Positions 25,691 to 34,759 of a stretch of 55,340 nucleotides of DNA are shown in pieces. Position 1 is the first letter of the stretch; every line of letters begins with the position of its first letter. The DNA is taken from the NCBI RefSeq assembly GCF_027257875.1, contig NZ_JAPVQY010000055.1:1-55340 (forward strand), written 5' to 3'. The DNA is from Burkholderia sp. IMCC1007 (GTDB taxonomy: Bacteria; Pseudomonadota; Gammaproteobacteria; Burkholderiales; Burkholderiaceae). Position numbers and translations under genes: made by a program. The notes beneath the pieces are model-generated. The model did no database searches, was not told the origin of the DNA, and saw only the letters and a program-made list of their open reading frames with translations.

Positions 25691-27940
25691 ATGAACGATC
25701 TGGTATCGCCGCGGCCGGTGCGTTTCGCCGGCCGCGTATTCGTCGCCGTCGTGCTCGCCGCGCCGCTCGTCGCGTATGCGCTGCCCGGCTACGACGACGT
25801 GCGCCGCAACTGGCGCAGCTCCGACTGGGTGCTGCTCGCACGCGACGGCACGCCGCTAGAGCGCACGCGCGTCGATCTCACCGAACGCCGCGGCGATTGG
25901 GTGTCGCTCGCCGACGTGTCGCCCGCGTTCCGCGAAGCGATCGTCGTGTCGGAAGACAAGCGCTTCTACGAACACAGCGGCGTCGACTGGCGCGGCATTG
26001 CCGGCGCGGCATGGGGCAACCTGTGGAACGCGCGCACGCGCGGCGCGTCGACCGTGACGATGCAGCTCGCCGGGCTGCTCAGCGATTCGCCGCGTCGCTC
26101 GGGCCAGCGCTCGCTGCCGCAGAAGGCCACGCAGGCGATGAATGCGCTGCTGCTCGAACGCGGCTGGCGCAAGGATCAGATCCTCGAGGCGTACCTGAAT
26201 CTCGTGCCGTTTCGCGGCGAGACGGTCGGGCTCGCCGCGCTGTCGCAGGTGCTGTTCGGCAAGGCGCCGTCGGGCCTCGACGCGCGCGAGGCCGCAGTCG
26301 CCGCCGCGCTGGTGCGCGCGCCCAACGCGGCATCCGCGAAGGTCGCCGAGCGCGCGTGCCGGATCCTGCGCGACATGCATGCGGAGCAGGCGTGCGCGTC
26401 GCTCGACGGCTACGTGCAGCTCGTGACCGCGCGCCCGGCCAACGCCGCGCGTAACGACATCACGGCGGACGGCGCCGCGCTCGCCCCGCATTTCGCGCGA
26501 CGCATCGCGGCCGAGGTCAGGCCGAAGGCCGGCGCGCAGGTGCGCACGACACTCGATGCGCCGCTGCAGCGCTTTGCGCGCGACACGCTCACGCGCGCGC
26601 TGACCGAGCTCAACGCGCCCGCGCACCGGCGCAACGTGCAGGATGGCGCGGTCGTCGTGATCGACAACGCGACCGGCGAGATTCGCGCGTGGGTCGGCTC
26701 GTCGGGGGCGCTGTCGAGCGCGCGCGACGTCGACGCGGTGCTCGCGCCGCGCCAGGCCGGCTCGACGCTCAAGCCGTTCCTCTATGCGCAGGCGATCGAC
26801 GAGAAACGGCTGACCGCCGCGTCGCTGCTCGACGACGCGCCGATCAACCTCGCCGCCGGCGGCGGCCTGTACATTCCGCAGAACTACGACAAGGGCTTCA
26901 AGGGCTGGGTGAGCGTGCGCAGCGCGCTTGGCGGCTCGCTGAACGTGCCGGCCGTGCGCACGCTCGTGCTCGTCACGCCGCATCGCTTCGCGCGCACGCT
27001 GACCGCACTCGGGTTGCCGCTCGCGCAGGAAGGCGACTATTACGGCTTCAGCCTCGCGCTCGGCAGCGCGGACGTCACGCTGCTGTCGCTGACCAATGCG
27101 TATCGCGCGCTCGCGAACGGCGGCGTCGCGCGCAAGACCGTCGACGTGCCCGCTCCCGCGCCAACTCCCGGTGCGTCGGCACGAATACGCGCGGACGACG
27201 GCACGCGCGTGTTCAGCGAAGCAGCCAGCTTCGTCGTCACCGACATCCTCTCCGACAACAACGCGCGTGTGCGTACGTTCGGCTTCGACAACCCGCTCGC
27301 GACGCGCTTCTTCTCGGCGGTAAAGACCGGCACGAGCAAGGACATGCGCGACAACTGGACCGTCGGCTTCACGTCGCGCTATACGGTCGGCGTATGGGTC
27401 GGCAATGCGGACGGCTCGCCGATGTGGGACGTGTCGGGCGTGACGGGCGCGTCGCCGGTCTGGTCGGCCGTCGTCGGGTATCTGCACCGCGACCTGCCGA
27501 GCCGTGCACCGCGCCCGCCTGCCGGTGTCGAGATGCGCCGCATCACGTTCGAACGCGACGTCGAGCCGTCGCGCAACGAGTGGTTCCTCGCCGGCACCGC
27601 GCTCGACACGATCCGGCTCGCCGCGCCCGTCACGCCGGGCAAGGACGGCGCACGCGCACCGCTGACGATCGGCACGCCGACCGACGGCACGATCTTCGCG
27701 ATCGATCCCGACATTCCGCCGAAGAACCAGCGGATCTGGTTCGAGCGCTCGTCCGGACGCGCCGGCCGGTTCGCATGGCGGCTCGACGACAAGGTGATCG
27801 GGCGCACCGATCGCGTCGCCTGGATGCCGTGGCCGGGGCGGCACCGGCTCGAACTCGTCGACGCGCGCGGCAACGTCGCGGATGCGATCGGCTTCGAGGT
27901 GCGCGGCGCGTTCGCGAAACCGGCCGCGCGCAAGCCGTAA
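25691..27940 (+). CDS. pbpC: Penicillin-binding protein 1C (bifunctional glycosyltransferase/transpeptidase)
   Basis: A 749-residue inner-membrane enzyme. An N-terminal anchor (VFVAVVLAAPLVAYALPGY) is followed by the GT51 glycosyltransferase: catalytic Glu88 in VSEDKRFYEHSGVDW, then RGASTVTMQLAGLL. The transpeptidase has all three motifs: SxxK at Ser358 (GSTLKPFLY), SxN (GGSLNVPAV), and KTG (AVKTGTSKDMRDNW). The last ~90 residues form the PBP1C-specific C-terminal domain (IDPDIPPKNQRIWFE). It polymerises and crosslinks peptidoglycan. Co-transcription with alpha-2-macroglobulin is widespread and suggests repair of peptidoglycan at sites of protease breach. Confidence 0.95.
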   Translation: MNDLVSPRPVRFAGRVFVAVVLAAPLVAYALPGYDDVRRNWRSSDWVLLARDGTPLERTRVDLTERRGDWVSLADVSPAFREAIVVSEDKRFYEHSGVDWRGIAGAAWGNLWNARTRGASTVTMQLAGLLSDSPRRSGQRSLPQKATQAMNALLLERGWRKDQILEAYLNLVPFRGETVGLAALSQVLFGKAPSGLDAREAAVAAALVRAPNAASAKVAERACRILRDMHAEQACASLDGYVQLVTARPANAARNDITADGAALAPHFARRIAAEVRPKAGAQVRTTLDAPLQRFARDTLTRALTELNAPAHRRNVQDGAVVVIDNATGEIRAWVGSSGALSSARDVDAVLAPRQAGSTLKPFLYAQAIDEKRLTAASLLDDAPINLAAGGGLYIPQNYDKGFKGWVSVRSALGGSLNVPAVRTLVLVTPHRFARTLTALGLPLAQEGDYYGFSLALGSADVTLLSLTNAYRALANGGVARKTVDVPAPAPTPGASARIRADDGTRVFSEAASFVVTDILSDNNARVRTFGFDNPLATRFFSAVKTGTSKDMRDNWTVGFTSRYTVGVWVGNADGSPMWDVSGVTGASPVWSAVVGYLHRDLPSRAPRPPAGVEMRRITFERDVEPSRNEWFLAGTALDTIRLAAPVTPGKDGARAPLTIGTPTDGTIFAIDPDIPPKNQRIWFERSSGRAGRFAWRLDDKVIGRTDRVAWMPWPGRHRLELVDARGNVADAIGFEVRGAFAKPAARKP

Positions 27941-28086
27941 GGAGCCGGGAGGCCGGCGCCGCCTCCTGCCGACATGCAGGCTCACCGCCGTTGCGTCAAT
28001 GAAACGCAAGCGCATCTTGTGGAATCGGGACATAGAATATGAGCAGCAGCGCGCACCGGCTGCGCCCTTCCCGGACACCCGCGACC

Positions 28087-28779
28087 ATGAACCTTCGCCC
28101 GCCCCGCTTCACCCGCCCAGCCCTGGGCGCGTTGTGCGTTGCAACGCTCGCCGCTCTCCAGGCTTGCAACGGCGAGGCGTGCTTCGGCGTCGACGCGTGC
28201 TTCAACGACAACACGCAAACCGTCGCGCTGTCGGGCACGGCCGCGACGGGCGATGCGCTCGCGAGCGCGCAGGTGGCGGTCAATTGCGCGGTAGGCTCGG
28301 CAACGACGCTGACGGACGGCGGCGGCAACTACCGCGTGACGCTCAACGCCGCGTTGCCCTGCGTCATCACCGTGGCGTCCGGCGGCACGAGCCTGCACTC
28401 GCTTGCCTACGCGGGCGGCACCTTCAATACGACGCCCGAGACCGAGCTGATGCTGGTTTACCTCGCCGCGCAACTCGGCACGGACACGGCCGGGCTGGTC
28501 GGCAACTTCCAGGGCAGCCTGCGCTACCAGCGGGCAATGAACAGCCCGGACACCGTGCAGGCCGCGCAATCGGCCGTGGTGACGAACCTGCAGCAGCGCT
28601 ATGCGGTCACGCTCGCCGCGCCGGCGTTCCTGACCACGTCGTTCGTGGTCGGGCAACCGGGCGTCGACAGCGATCTCGTTGCGCTGGCCAAGGCTGGAGC
28701 GATCGATTCGAACGGGATGCCGGACCCGGGTGCCGTTTCGCTGTTGGCACAAGCCGGCGCCGCGCATCCATTCAAGTAA
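28087..28779 (+). CDS. Hypothetical lipoprotein
   Basis: A 230-residue protein. I prefer ATG at 28087, which directly opens the signal sequence FTRPALGALCVATLAALQAC; the Cys is the probable lipidated residue. The mature part begins NGEACFGVDACFND and has a carboxypeptidase-regulatory-like beta segment (AVNCAVGSATTLTDGGGNYR). No enzymatic motif is seen. It lies 146 bp after pbpC on the same strand and converges with the MFS exporter, only 3 bp apart. Confidence 0.7.
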   Translation: MNLRPPRFTRPALGALCVATLAALQACNGEACFGVDACFNDNTQTVALSGTAATGDALASAQVAVNCAVGSATTLTDGGGNYRVTLNAALPCVITVASGGTSLHSLAYAGGTFNTTPETELMLVYLAAQLGTDTAGLVGNFQGSLRYQRAMNSPDTVQAAQSAVVTNLQQRYAVTLAAPAFLTTSFVVGQPGVDSDLVALAKAGAIDSNGMPDPGAVSLLAQAGAAHPFK

Positions 28780-28782
28780 CGC

Positions 28783-30030
28783 TTACGCCGCCTCCCCGCT
28801 TCCGCACGCGACGGTCGCGGCCTGCTGCTGCGACAGATACCGCAGCAGCTTCGTCACCATCCACACGACGATGAACGACAGCGCGACGAAGAACACCGCG
28901 AGCGGCGTCAGCACGTGAATCGACACGAAGCCGGCGAGCCCCATCATCGCGGACGACACGAGCAGCAGCGCGCAGCCGAGGATCGCGCTGGTCAGCCCCG
29001 CGATATGCGGAAACAGCGAGTTGCCCTTGGCCATCAGCGTCGGATACATCGCGCCCGCGCAGAAGCCCATCACGAGCACCGGCGTCGCGAGCGTCCACAC
29101 GCGCAGGCCGACGACCAGCGCCAGCACGAGCATCGCGACGGCGGCGCCCGCCATCACGCGCGCGCCGATGCGCAGCCGCTGCTCGGCGCTCGGCAGCCCG
29201 CGCCCGTGAATCCGGTTCGACAGCCCGCCGAGGAAATACATCAGCCCGATCCCGAGCGCGAGATAGCCGAAGAAGGTCGGCGGCTTGTGCAGCGTCGTCT
29301 GCACCATGAACGGCCCGACGATGTTGAACACCAGCAGGATGCTGTAGCACAGGCCCTGCGCGAGGAAGCAGCTCTGGAACACCGGGCTCGCGAGCACCTT
29401 GCCCGCGTTCGTGATCAGCGTGCGCGGCTCGAGGCGCACCGGTTTCGGCAAGGTCTCGCGGTAGTGCCACAGCAGCGCCCACATCACGAGCGAATACACG
29501 AGCAGGAACACGAGGCACGCGCGCCAGCCGAACCATTCCTGCAGATGCGCACCGATCACCGGCGCGATGATCGGCGCGAGGCCCCACGCGATCGACATGT
29601 AGGTGAACGCATGCATCAGCGCCTGGCCGGAAAACGAATCGGTGATGATCGCCTTCGCGAGCAGGTTCGTGGTCGCGATCCCGAAGCCCTGCAGGCAGCG
29701 CGCCAGCACGAAGGTTTCGAGGTTCGGCGCGCCGAGCGACAGCAGGCACCCGATCGTGTAGATCACGAGCCCGAACGCGAGCACGCGCTTGCGCCCGTGC
29801 GCATCGGCGATCGGGCCGAAGATCAGTTGGCCGAGCGCATAGGCGGCCATGTAGCCGGACACGCTCGACTGGATCGCCTGCGGCGTCGTCGCGAACGAGC
29901 GCGCCATGTCGGGTAGCGCGGGCACGTAGATGTCGATCGCGAGCTGGCCGGCGGACGCGAACAGGCAGATCAGGAACAGCAGGAAGCGCGGCGAATTCGA
30001 TTCGCGCGCGGAAGTGAGCGAGGCGGTCAT
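28783..30030 (-). CDS. Bcr/CflA-type MFS multidrug exporter
   Basis: A 415-residue transporter from ATG at 30030 with about 12 membrane segments. The family signature lies between segments 1 and 3: DIYVPALPDMARSF, then GYMAAYALGQLIFGPIADAHGRKRVL, which includes the MFS loop motif A. Members expel bicyclomycin, chloramphenicol and similar compounds using the proton gradient; the substrate here cannot be read from sequence. A longer reading upstream lacks coding character. Confidence 0.85.
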   Translation of the reverse strand: MTASLTSARESNSPRFLLFLICLFASAGQLAIDIYVPALPDMARSFATTPQAIQSSVSGYMAAYALGQLIFGPIADAHGRKRVLAFGLVIYTIGCLLSLGAPNLETFVLARCLQGFGIATTNLLAKAIITDSFSGQALMHAFTYMSIAWGLAPIIAPVIGAHLQEWFGWRACLVFLLVYSLVMWALLWHYRETLPKPVRLEPRTLITNAGKVLASPVFQSCFLAQGLCYSILLVFNIVGPFMVQTTLHKPPTFFGYLALGIGLMYFLGGLSNRIHGRGLPSAEQRLRIGARVMAGAAVAMLVLALVVGLRVWTLATPVLVMGFCAGAMYPTLMAKGNSLFPHIAGLTSAILGCALLLVSSAMMGLAGFVSIHVLTPLAVFFVALSFIVVWMVTKLLRYLSQQQAATVACGSGEAA

Positions 30031-30380
30031 GACGACGGGGAAGGATTCGGACGGCGGCAACACGCGCCAGTTTGTTCGATTGACGAACAGCGGTGCGCGG
30101 CGAATTGCATATTGTGCCTGTTGTTGTACGCCGCGACAGGAATCCCCTGGCGTGGGCGAGGTTGAATGCCGATTGCGGCACAGCCGGAAACCGGCCAGGC
30201 GGCCCGCCGCGGCTGCGGCGGAACGCGCGCGACCGCACGGGACGGGCGCCTGCAGCAAGCGTGTGCCCGTTTTAATCCTGACTTAAGCCAGCACTTGCAT
30301 ATTCATTGGTGGCTCGATCCGTGAGCCATACGTTTCGTTCATTGTTGATTCGATCTGTTTCGTTTGATGGAGATACGAAT
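30031..30380. promoter_or_regulatory. Divergent intergenic region, MFS exporter / secreted protein
   Basis: No gene is supported here. The region should hold the exporter promoter (minus) and that of the 30381 gene (plus); the last 130 bp before 30381 are AT-richer, including TTTTAATCCTGACTTAAGCC. Confidence 0.4.
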
Positions 30381-30899
30381 ATGCGATTCCGTTCGTATAT
30401 GACGGTGGGCGCGCTGGCACTGATGCCTGTACTCGCTGTCGCCGGGCAGGCCGCCACCGCGCCGGCCGCACAACCGATGTTCGTCAATGTCGACGGGCAC
30501 GCCGTGCCCGTGAAAGCCGAAACGCGCGTCGTCCAGACGGCGGCCGGCCCGATGAAGGTCAGCACGTGGAGCTGGCACAGCCCGCATGGCGGCGCCAGCT
30601 TCGAGATGCAGACCTCGACGGGCGGCATGCCGCCGGCGGCCGCGCTGCGGCAGATCCAGGCGGCCCAGGCGCTGATGGCCGCGATGCAGCAGCAGACGAT
30701 GGCGCTGCAGCACGTGGCGTTCGGCGACGCATTCGCGATGCCGATGCCGCACCCGGTCGGCTTCGCGATGCCGATGTGGGCGATGCCGGAACCGGTCGTC
30801 GTGATCGTGCCGGCGCAACCTACGCAGTCGATCGCGCCGGCACCGGCACCGGCCGCGCCGGCCCGACCGGCCGCACGCGGGCCGGAAATCAAGGCCTGA
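30381..30899 (+). CDS. Secreted Met/Pro/Ala-rich hypothetical protein
   Basis: A 172-residue protein; ATG at 30381 has GGAG 9 bases upstream and opens a signal peptide (SYMTVGALALMPVLAVAGQA). The mature protein has a WSWHSPHGGASFEMQTS segment, a helical Gln/Ala/Met stretch (AALRQIQAAQALMAAMQQQT), repeated FAMPMPHP/FAMPMWAMP motifs and a Pro/Ala tail. The methionine- and histidine-rich motifs could bind copper, but this is only suggestive. It is followed by a strong terminator. Confidence 0.7.
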   Translation: MRFRSYMTVGALALMPVLAVAGQAATAPAAQPMFVNVDGHAVPVKAETRVVQTAAGPMKVSTWSWHSPHGGASFEMQTSTGGMPPAAALRQIQAAQALMAAMQQQTMALQHVAFGDAFAMPMPHPVGFAMPMWAMPEPVVVIVPAQPTQSIAPAPAPAAPARPAARGPEIKA

Positions 30900-30942
30900 C
30901 AGTCAGCAGGCTGCGTCGCGCGAGCGACCAGGCCGAAAACCG

Positions 30943-30971
30943 AAACCGCCGGCATCTGTCGGCGGTTTTTT
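30943..30971 (+). terminator. Rho-independent terminator
   Basis: CCGCCG and CGGCGG pair around an 8-base loop, extended by AAA/TTT, and a run of six T follows (30966-30971). It lies about 45 bp past the stop of the 30381 gene. Confidence 0.88.
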
Positions 30972-31128
30972 ATTGGCGATCCCACGCGTGCCCCGCACCG
31001 ATCAACCGGCCCCGCCGCCCGCGTCGTCACCCCGACGCATGAGCCCGTGGCTTGCACGCGCCCTCGGTACTTTCCACCGATTGACACCCCTCCCCGCCCT
31101 CACCCTATACTCCCCGAAGCGCCAATAA

Positions 31129-31141
31129 ATTGTTGAACAAT
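31129..31141. promoter_or_regulatory. Palindromic operator, probable GntR-family site 1
   Basis: ATTGTT-G-AACAAT is a perfect 6+1+6 palindrome, 89 bp upstream of the DUF1989 gene. The identical 13-mer occurs upstream of the ABC-transporter operon at 37274-37286. TTGT-N3-ACAA-like cores are usual for FCD-type GntR regulators, and one is encoded at 32177. Confidence 0.75.
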
Positions 31142-31230
31142 CCAACACCGGAATTGACGCCTGACCGGCCACGGCAAAGGACTTTGGCCGGATCGCCGCA
31201 TCTGCCAACTTTCCCCGAGAGCACCGCGTC

Positions 31231-32091
31231 ATGTCGAACTATCCCGCCGCCTACCAGGTCACCAAGGGCTCCGTCCTGAACGTCGACAAGGTCTTTTATT
31301 CCGCGATTGCCCAGCGCCAGGACGCGCGCGAGCGCATCGCGTCGCACATCGTGCCGATCCGCAGCGGCTTCGCGTGGACCGTGCCGGCCGGTCACGTATT
31401 CCGGATCGTCACGCTGGAAGGCCCGCAAGTCGCCGACTTCAACATATGGAACCTGCACAATCCGCGCGAGCGCATGTGGGCATCGCGCACGCGCCAGCTG
31501 CAGGCCGCGCACGTGACGACGTTCGACCGGCTCTGGTCGACGCTGCCGTACCTGCGCCCGCTGGTCACGATCACCGACGACACGCTGGCCGGCTACGGCG
31601 TCGACGGCGACGGCGGCCGCGTGCACGACCTGCTCGGCACGCGCTGCGATCCTTACGTGAACAAGCTGCTGACCGGCGAGGATTTTCATTTCCATTGCCA
31701 CTCGAATCTCGTGCGCGCGGTCGCGCCGTACGGGCTGACCGAGTTCGACGTGCACGACGTGCTCAACGTGTTCCAGTGCACGGGGCTGAACGACGACGAC
31801 AAATACTTCATGAAGGCCTGCCCCGCGAAGCCCGGCGACTATCTCGAGTTCTTCGCGGAAATCGACGTGCTGTGCGCGATGTCGACCTGCCCGGGCGGCG
31901 ATCTGTCGGTGCCGATGTGGGGCCCCGACGCGCGCGACCCGATCGACGTGTGCCGGCCGCTCGGCGTCGAGGTGTACCGACTCGACCCGAGCCTGCTCGA
32001 AGGCTGGGCGTCGCCACCCGTCGCGCCGTATCGCGGCATGCACGGCATGCAGCCGCCGCAGGCCGACTGGCAATCCGGCAAAACGGCTTGA
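31231..32091 (+). CDS. DUF1989 (urea-carboxylase-associated) family protein
   Basis: A 286-residue cytoplasmic protein. The segments GFAWTVPAGHVFRIVTLEGPQ, VADFNIWNLHNPRERMW and DVLNVFQCTGLNDDDKYFM-like blocks are those of the DUF1989 family. Four conserved cysteines and histidines (FHFHCHSN, FQCTG, STCPGGD) suggest a metal site. Family members accompany urea carboxylase and other nitrogen-compound breakdown genes, but their reaction is uncertain. It precedes the GntR gene on the same strand and has the shared palindrome in its promoter region. Confidence 0.85.
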   Translation: MSNYPAAYQVTKGSVLNVDKVFYSAIAQRQDARERIASHIVPIRSGFAWTVPAGHVFRIVTLEGPQVADFNIWNLHNPRERMWASRTRQLQAAHVTTFDRLWSTLPYLRPLVTITDDTLAGYGVDGDGGRVHDLLGTRCDPYVNKLLTGEDFHFHCHSNLVRAVAPYGLTEFDVHDVLNVFQCTGLNDDDKYFMKACPAKPGDYLEFFAEIDVLCAMSTCPGGDLSVPMWGPDARDPIDVCRPLGVEVYRLDPSLLEGWASPPVAPYRGMHGMQPPQADWQSGKTA

Positions 32092-32121
32092 CCGGGCCCG
32101 CAGCCCGTAGAATGGCGAAAC

Positions 32122-32146
32122 GCCGCCGGCCGGTCACGCCGGCGGC
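32122..32146. repeat. Hairpin between the DUF1989 and GntR genes
   Basis: GCCGCCGGC and GCCGGCGGC form a perfect 9-bp stem with a 7-base loop in the 85-bp gap. No T-tract follows, so it may reduce read-through or stabilise the upstream mRNA rather than terminate. Confidence 0.55.
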
Positions 32147-32176
32147 ACACGATCAGGAGAGGAGCGAACGAACGGA

Positions 32177-32851
32177 ATGGCAAGCGAAAAAGCGAGAGGA
32201 CAATCGGTCGCCGACCGGATCAGCCATCAATTGCGCGAGCACATCATCAGCGGCAAGCTGCCGCCGGGCACGGCGCTGATCGAGATGGACCTCGCCGCCG
32301 AGTACGATACGTCGCGCAACTCGCTTCGCGAAGTCCTGCATCAGCTCGGCCGTGAAGGGCTCGTCACGTTCGTGCGGCACAAGGGCGTCGTCGTGCGCAC
32401 GCTCAATCGCCAGGACGTGCGCGATCTGTACGTTGCACGCCGCACGCTCGAACTGCATGCGCTGAACACGGCCGAACTCGCGCAGCCGGCGCTGCTCGAA
32501 AAGATGCAGACCGCCATTCGGGCGGCCGAGCGCGAACTCGCGAAGGAAAACTGGCAGGCCGTCGGCACGCACAGCCTGCGGTTTCATCAGCACATCGTCG
32601 CGCTGCAGAAGTCGGCGCTGCTCGACGAATTCTTCCGAACCATCTCGGCGCAACTGCGCCTCGTGTTCGCCGCCGATCCGGACGAGAAGCGCGTGCAGAC
32701 GCCCGACTGGATCCAGCGCGAATACCAGATCTACAACCTGCTCACCCAAAGTCGCCGCAGCGAAGCCGTCACCGCGCTCACGCGCTATCTCGACGACTCC
32801 GAGCGCATGCTCGTCGAGGCGATCAGGCGCAGCCATCGCGAAGCAGCCTGA
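32177..32851 (+). CDS. GntR-family regulator, FCD subfamily
   Basis: A 224-residue repressor/activator. The winged helix occupies residues 10-75 (IISGKLPPGTALIEMDLAAE, TSRNSLREVLHQLGREGLVT, HKGVVVRTLNRQDV). The C-terminal all-helical FCD ligand domain starts near 85, with the metal-site type pattern LRFHQHIVAL. It probably senses the substrate of the neighbouring pathway and binds the ATTGTTGAACAAT palindromes at 31129 and 37274. It forms a transcription unit with DUF1989 and converges with the ectoine-synthase-like gene. Confidence 0.9.
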   Translation: MASEKARGQSVADRISHQLREHIISGKLPPGTALIEMDLAAEYDTSRNSLREVLHQLGREGLVTFVRHKGVVVRTLNRQDVRDLYVARRTLELHALNTAELAQPALLEKMQTAIRAAERELAKENWQAVGTHSLRFHQHIVALQKSALLDEFFRTISAQLRLVFAADPDEKRVQTPDWIQREYQIYNLLTQSRRSEAVTALTRYLDDSERMLVEAIRRSHREAA

Positions 32852-32931
32852 GTCCGCACGCCGCGCCGCCGTTGCACGTCGCCGTTGCACGTCGCATGTC
32901 GCGGCACGCAACGGCACGGCATCGCGCATCG

Positions 32932-33330
32932 TCAGGCTTGCTCCCCCGCCGGCAGCGCGTAGCTGCCGTCTTCCCGGTGTGTCTCGCGCCCGGTGAGCGG
33001 TGGATTGAACACGCATACGAGGTGCAGGTCGCCGCGCGTCGCGCGCAGGATATGCGCGTCGTTGAGGTTCAGCGCGTAGATCGTTCCCGGCGTGATCCGG
33101 TGTACGGCGCCGGTCGCCGTATCGACGACTTCGCCTTCTCCCGCCACGCAGTAGTTGGTTTCGAAGTGATTCTTGTAGTGCAGATGCAGCTCCGCGCCTT
33201 CATGCACGCGCGTCTCGTGGACGGAATAACCGACGCCGTCCTGCTGGACGATCATCCGCTTGCTGTCCCAGCCCGGGCCGCGCGCGTGACGCTCGGTATT
33301 GGCGATATCGGCCGATCTTACGACGATCAT
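32932..33330 (-). CDS. Ectoine-synthase-like protein (EctC family), orphan
   Basis: A 132-residue cupin enzyme. ATG at 33330 is preceded by AGAGG at 5 bases; the GTG two codons earlier is less likely. It has the EctC landmarks: ELHLHYKNHFETNYCVAGEG, ITPGTIYALNLNDAHILRA and LVCVFNPPLTGRETH. EctC cyclises N-gamma-acetyl-diaminobutyrate to ectoine using iron. No ectA or ectB is present; instead it is the last gene of an ABC transporter-amidase operon, 61 bp after the amidase. The likely substrate is therefore an imported or amidase-derived compound, and EctC is known to hydrolyse or cyclise related amides such as glutamine analogues. Confidence 0.85.
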   Translation of the reverse strand: MIVVRSADIANTERHARGPGWDSKRMIVQQDGVGYSVHETRVHEGAELHLHYKNHFETNYCVAGEGEVVDTATGAVHRITPGTIYALNLNDAHILRATRGDLHLVCVFNPPLTGRETHREDGSYALPAGEQA

Positions 33331-33391
33331 AAGCACCTCTGAATAGTGGTAAAGAAAAATGGCAAGGCAAGCCTTGCCGCCGGAAACCAGG

Positions 33392-34759
33392 TCATGCGGA
33401 GTCGGTCAGCGCGCGTTCGACCCGTGCAGCGACATCGAGCAACTGCGCGTCCGCGCCGCGCCGTCCCGTGATCAGCAAGCCGACGGGCTGCCGGTGCCGC
33501 AAGTCGCCCGGCACGCTGATGCTCGGCAGATCGAGCCGGTTCGCGAACTCGGTCAGGCGGAATGCACGCGTGTTCTGTGCGAGGTACACGGTTTCGTCCG
33601 CCAGATCGGCCACGCGCGGCGGCAGCATCGGCACCGTCGGCGTCAGCACCGCATCCGCGTCGCCGAGTTCGGTGTGGTACGTGTCCGCCAGTGCCGCCAG
33701 GCGCAGCAGCGCCGCCGCATAGTCGTGTGCGCGCACCTGCTCGCCCGCGGCGATGCGCCGGCCGACGAGCGGATCGTAGCGGTCGGCCGCCGTTGCCAGT
33801 CGCGTTCGATGCAGCATGAACGCCTCGGCCGCGATGATGCCGCCCGCGCGCGCGACCGCGCCTGCCTGCGCCACGCAATCGAGCCGCCGGCGCCGGATGC
33901 GCGCACCATGCGCCGAAAGCCGCGACAGCCATGCGTCGAATGTGCGTGCGACGTCCGGGTCGAGGTCGTCGGTCGCGAACGGCTCGGGCACGATGAAATC
34001 GAGGCCACGCACCGTCGCAGGCCGCGGCCGCTGCACGTCGCGGCCGTGCAGCACGGCGTCCGCGCGCCGGCACAGGTCGACCGTCGCGGCGAGCAAGCCC
34101 GGTACGTCGAAGCTCGGCGACAAGAACTGCATGCCGTCGGTCGCGTAGCGTCCGCGCGACGGCTTGAATCCGGTCACGCCGCAAAATGCCGCCGGAATGC
34201 GCGCGGAACCGCTCGTGTCGGAGCCGAGCGACAGGTCAGCCGCGCCCAGCGCCACCGACACCGCCGCGCCCGAACTCGATCCGCCAGCGACCCGCTCGCG
34301 ACGTGCATCGAGCGGTGTCGTCGGCGTTCCGTAGGCATGGTTCACGCCGAGCGCGCCGTACGCGAACTCGGTCATTGCCGTCTGCGCGATCAGCACGGCA
34401 CCAGCGCGACGCAGCGCCGACACCGATGCGGCGTCGGTGCTCGCCGGCGGATCGTCTGCCAGTACGCGCGAACCGGCGTGCGTGACCCAGCCTTCGCAAT
34501 CGAAACAGGCCTTCACCGCAAGTACAGTGCCGGCCAGCGGCGCATCGGCGGTGCCGTCGCGCAACGACGTATCGCAGGCCTGCGCTTCGACCGCCGCCGC
34601 TTCGTCGCGACGCGCGAGCCACGCGGTTCCGATGTCGCCGGAATGCGCACCGGCGCGCTCGAAACATGCACGCAGCCGCTCGGCGCACGCGTGTGCGTTC
34701 ATGTCGCCCAGCCGGAAAGCCATCGGGTCCATGCGTGCTCCCATTCCGTGATTCGTCAT
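33392..34759 (-). CDS. Amidase-signature hydrolase
   Basis: A 455-residue enzyme. Start ATG at 34759 overlaps the ABC-transporter stop as ATGA, which decides the start; a later ATG (MDPMAF) is possible. The Lys-cisSer-Ser triad can be seen: Lys in GTVLAVKACFDCEG, the GGSSSGAAVSVALG stretch, and the nucleophile Ser in GSDTSGSARIPAAFCG. It resembles AtzF/allophanate-hydrolase-type amidases without the C-terminal extension. It probably hydrolyses an amide or ureide brought in by the linked transporter, releasing ammonia or an amine. Confidence 0.88.
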   Translation of the reverse strand: MTNHGMGARMDPMAFRLGDMNAHACAERLRACFERAGAHSGDIGTAWLARRDEAAAVEAQACDTSLRDGTADAPLAGTVLAVKACFDCEGWVTHAGSRVLADDPPASTDAASVSALRRAGAVLIAQTAMTEFAYGALGVNHAYGTPTTPLDARRERVAGGSSSGAAVSVALGAADLSLGSDTSGSARIPAAFCGVTGFKPSRGRYATDGMQFLSPSFDVPGLLAATVDLCRRADAVLHGRDVQRPRPATVRGLDFIVPEPFATDDLDPDVARTFDAWLSRLSAHGARIRRRRLDCVAQAGAVARAGGIIAAEAFMLHRTRLATAADRYDPLVGRRIAAGEQVRAHDYAAALLRLAALADTYHTELGDADAVLTPTVPMLPPRVADLADETVYLAQNTRAFRLTEFANRLDLPSISVPGDLRHRQPVGLLITGRRGADAQLLDVAARVERALTDSA

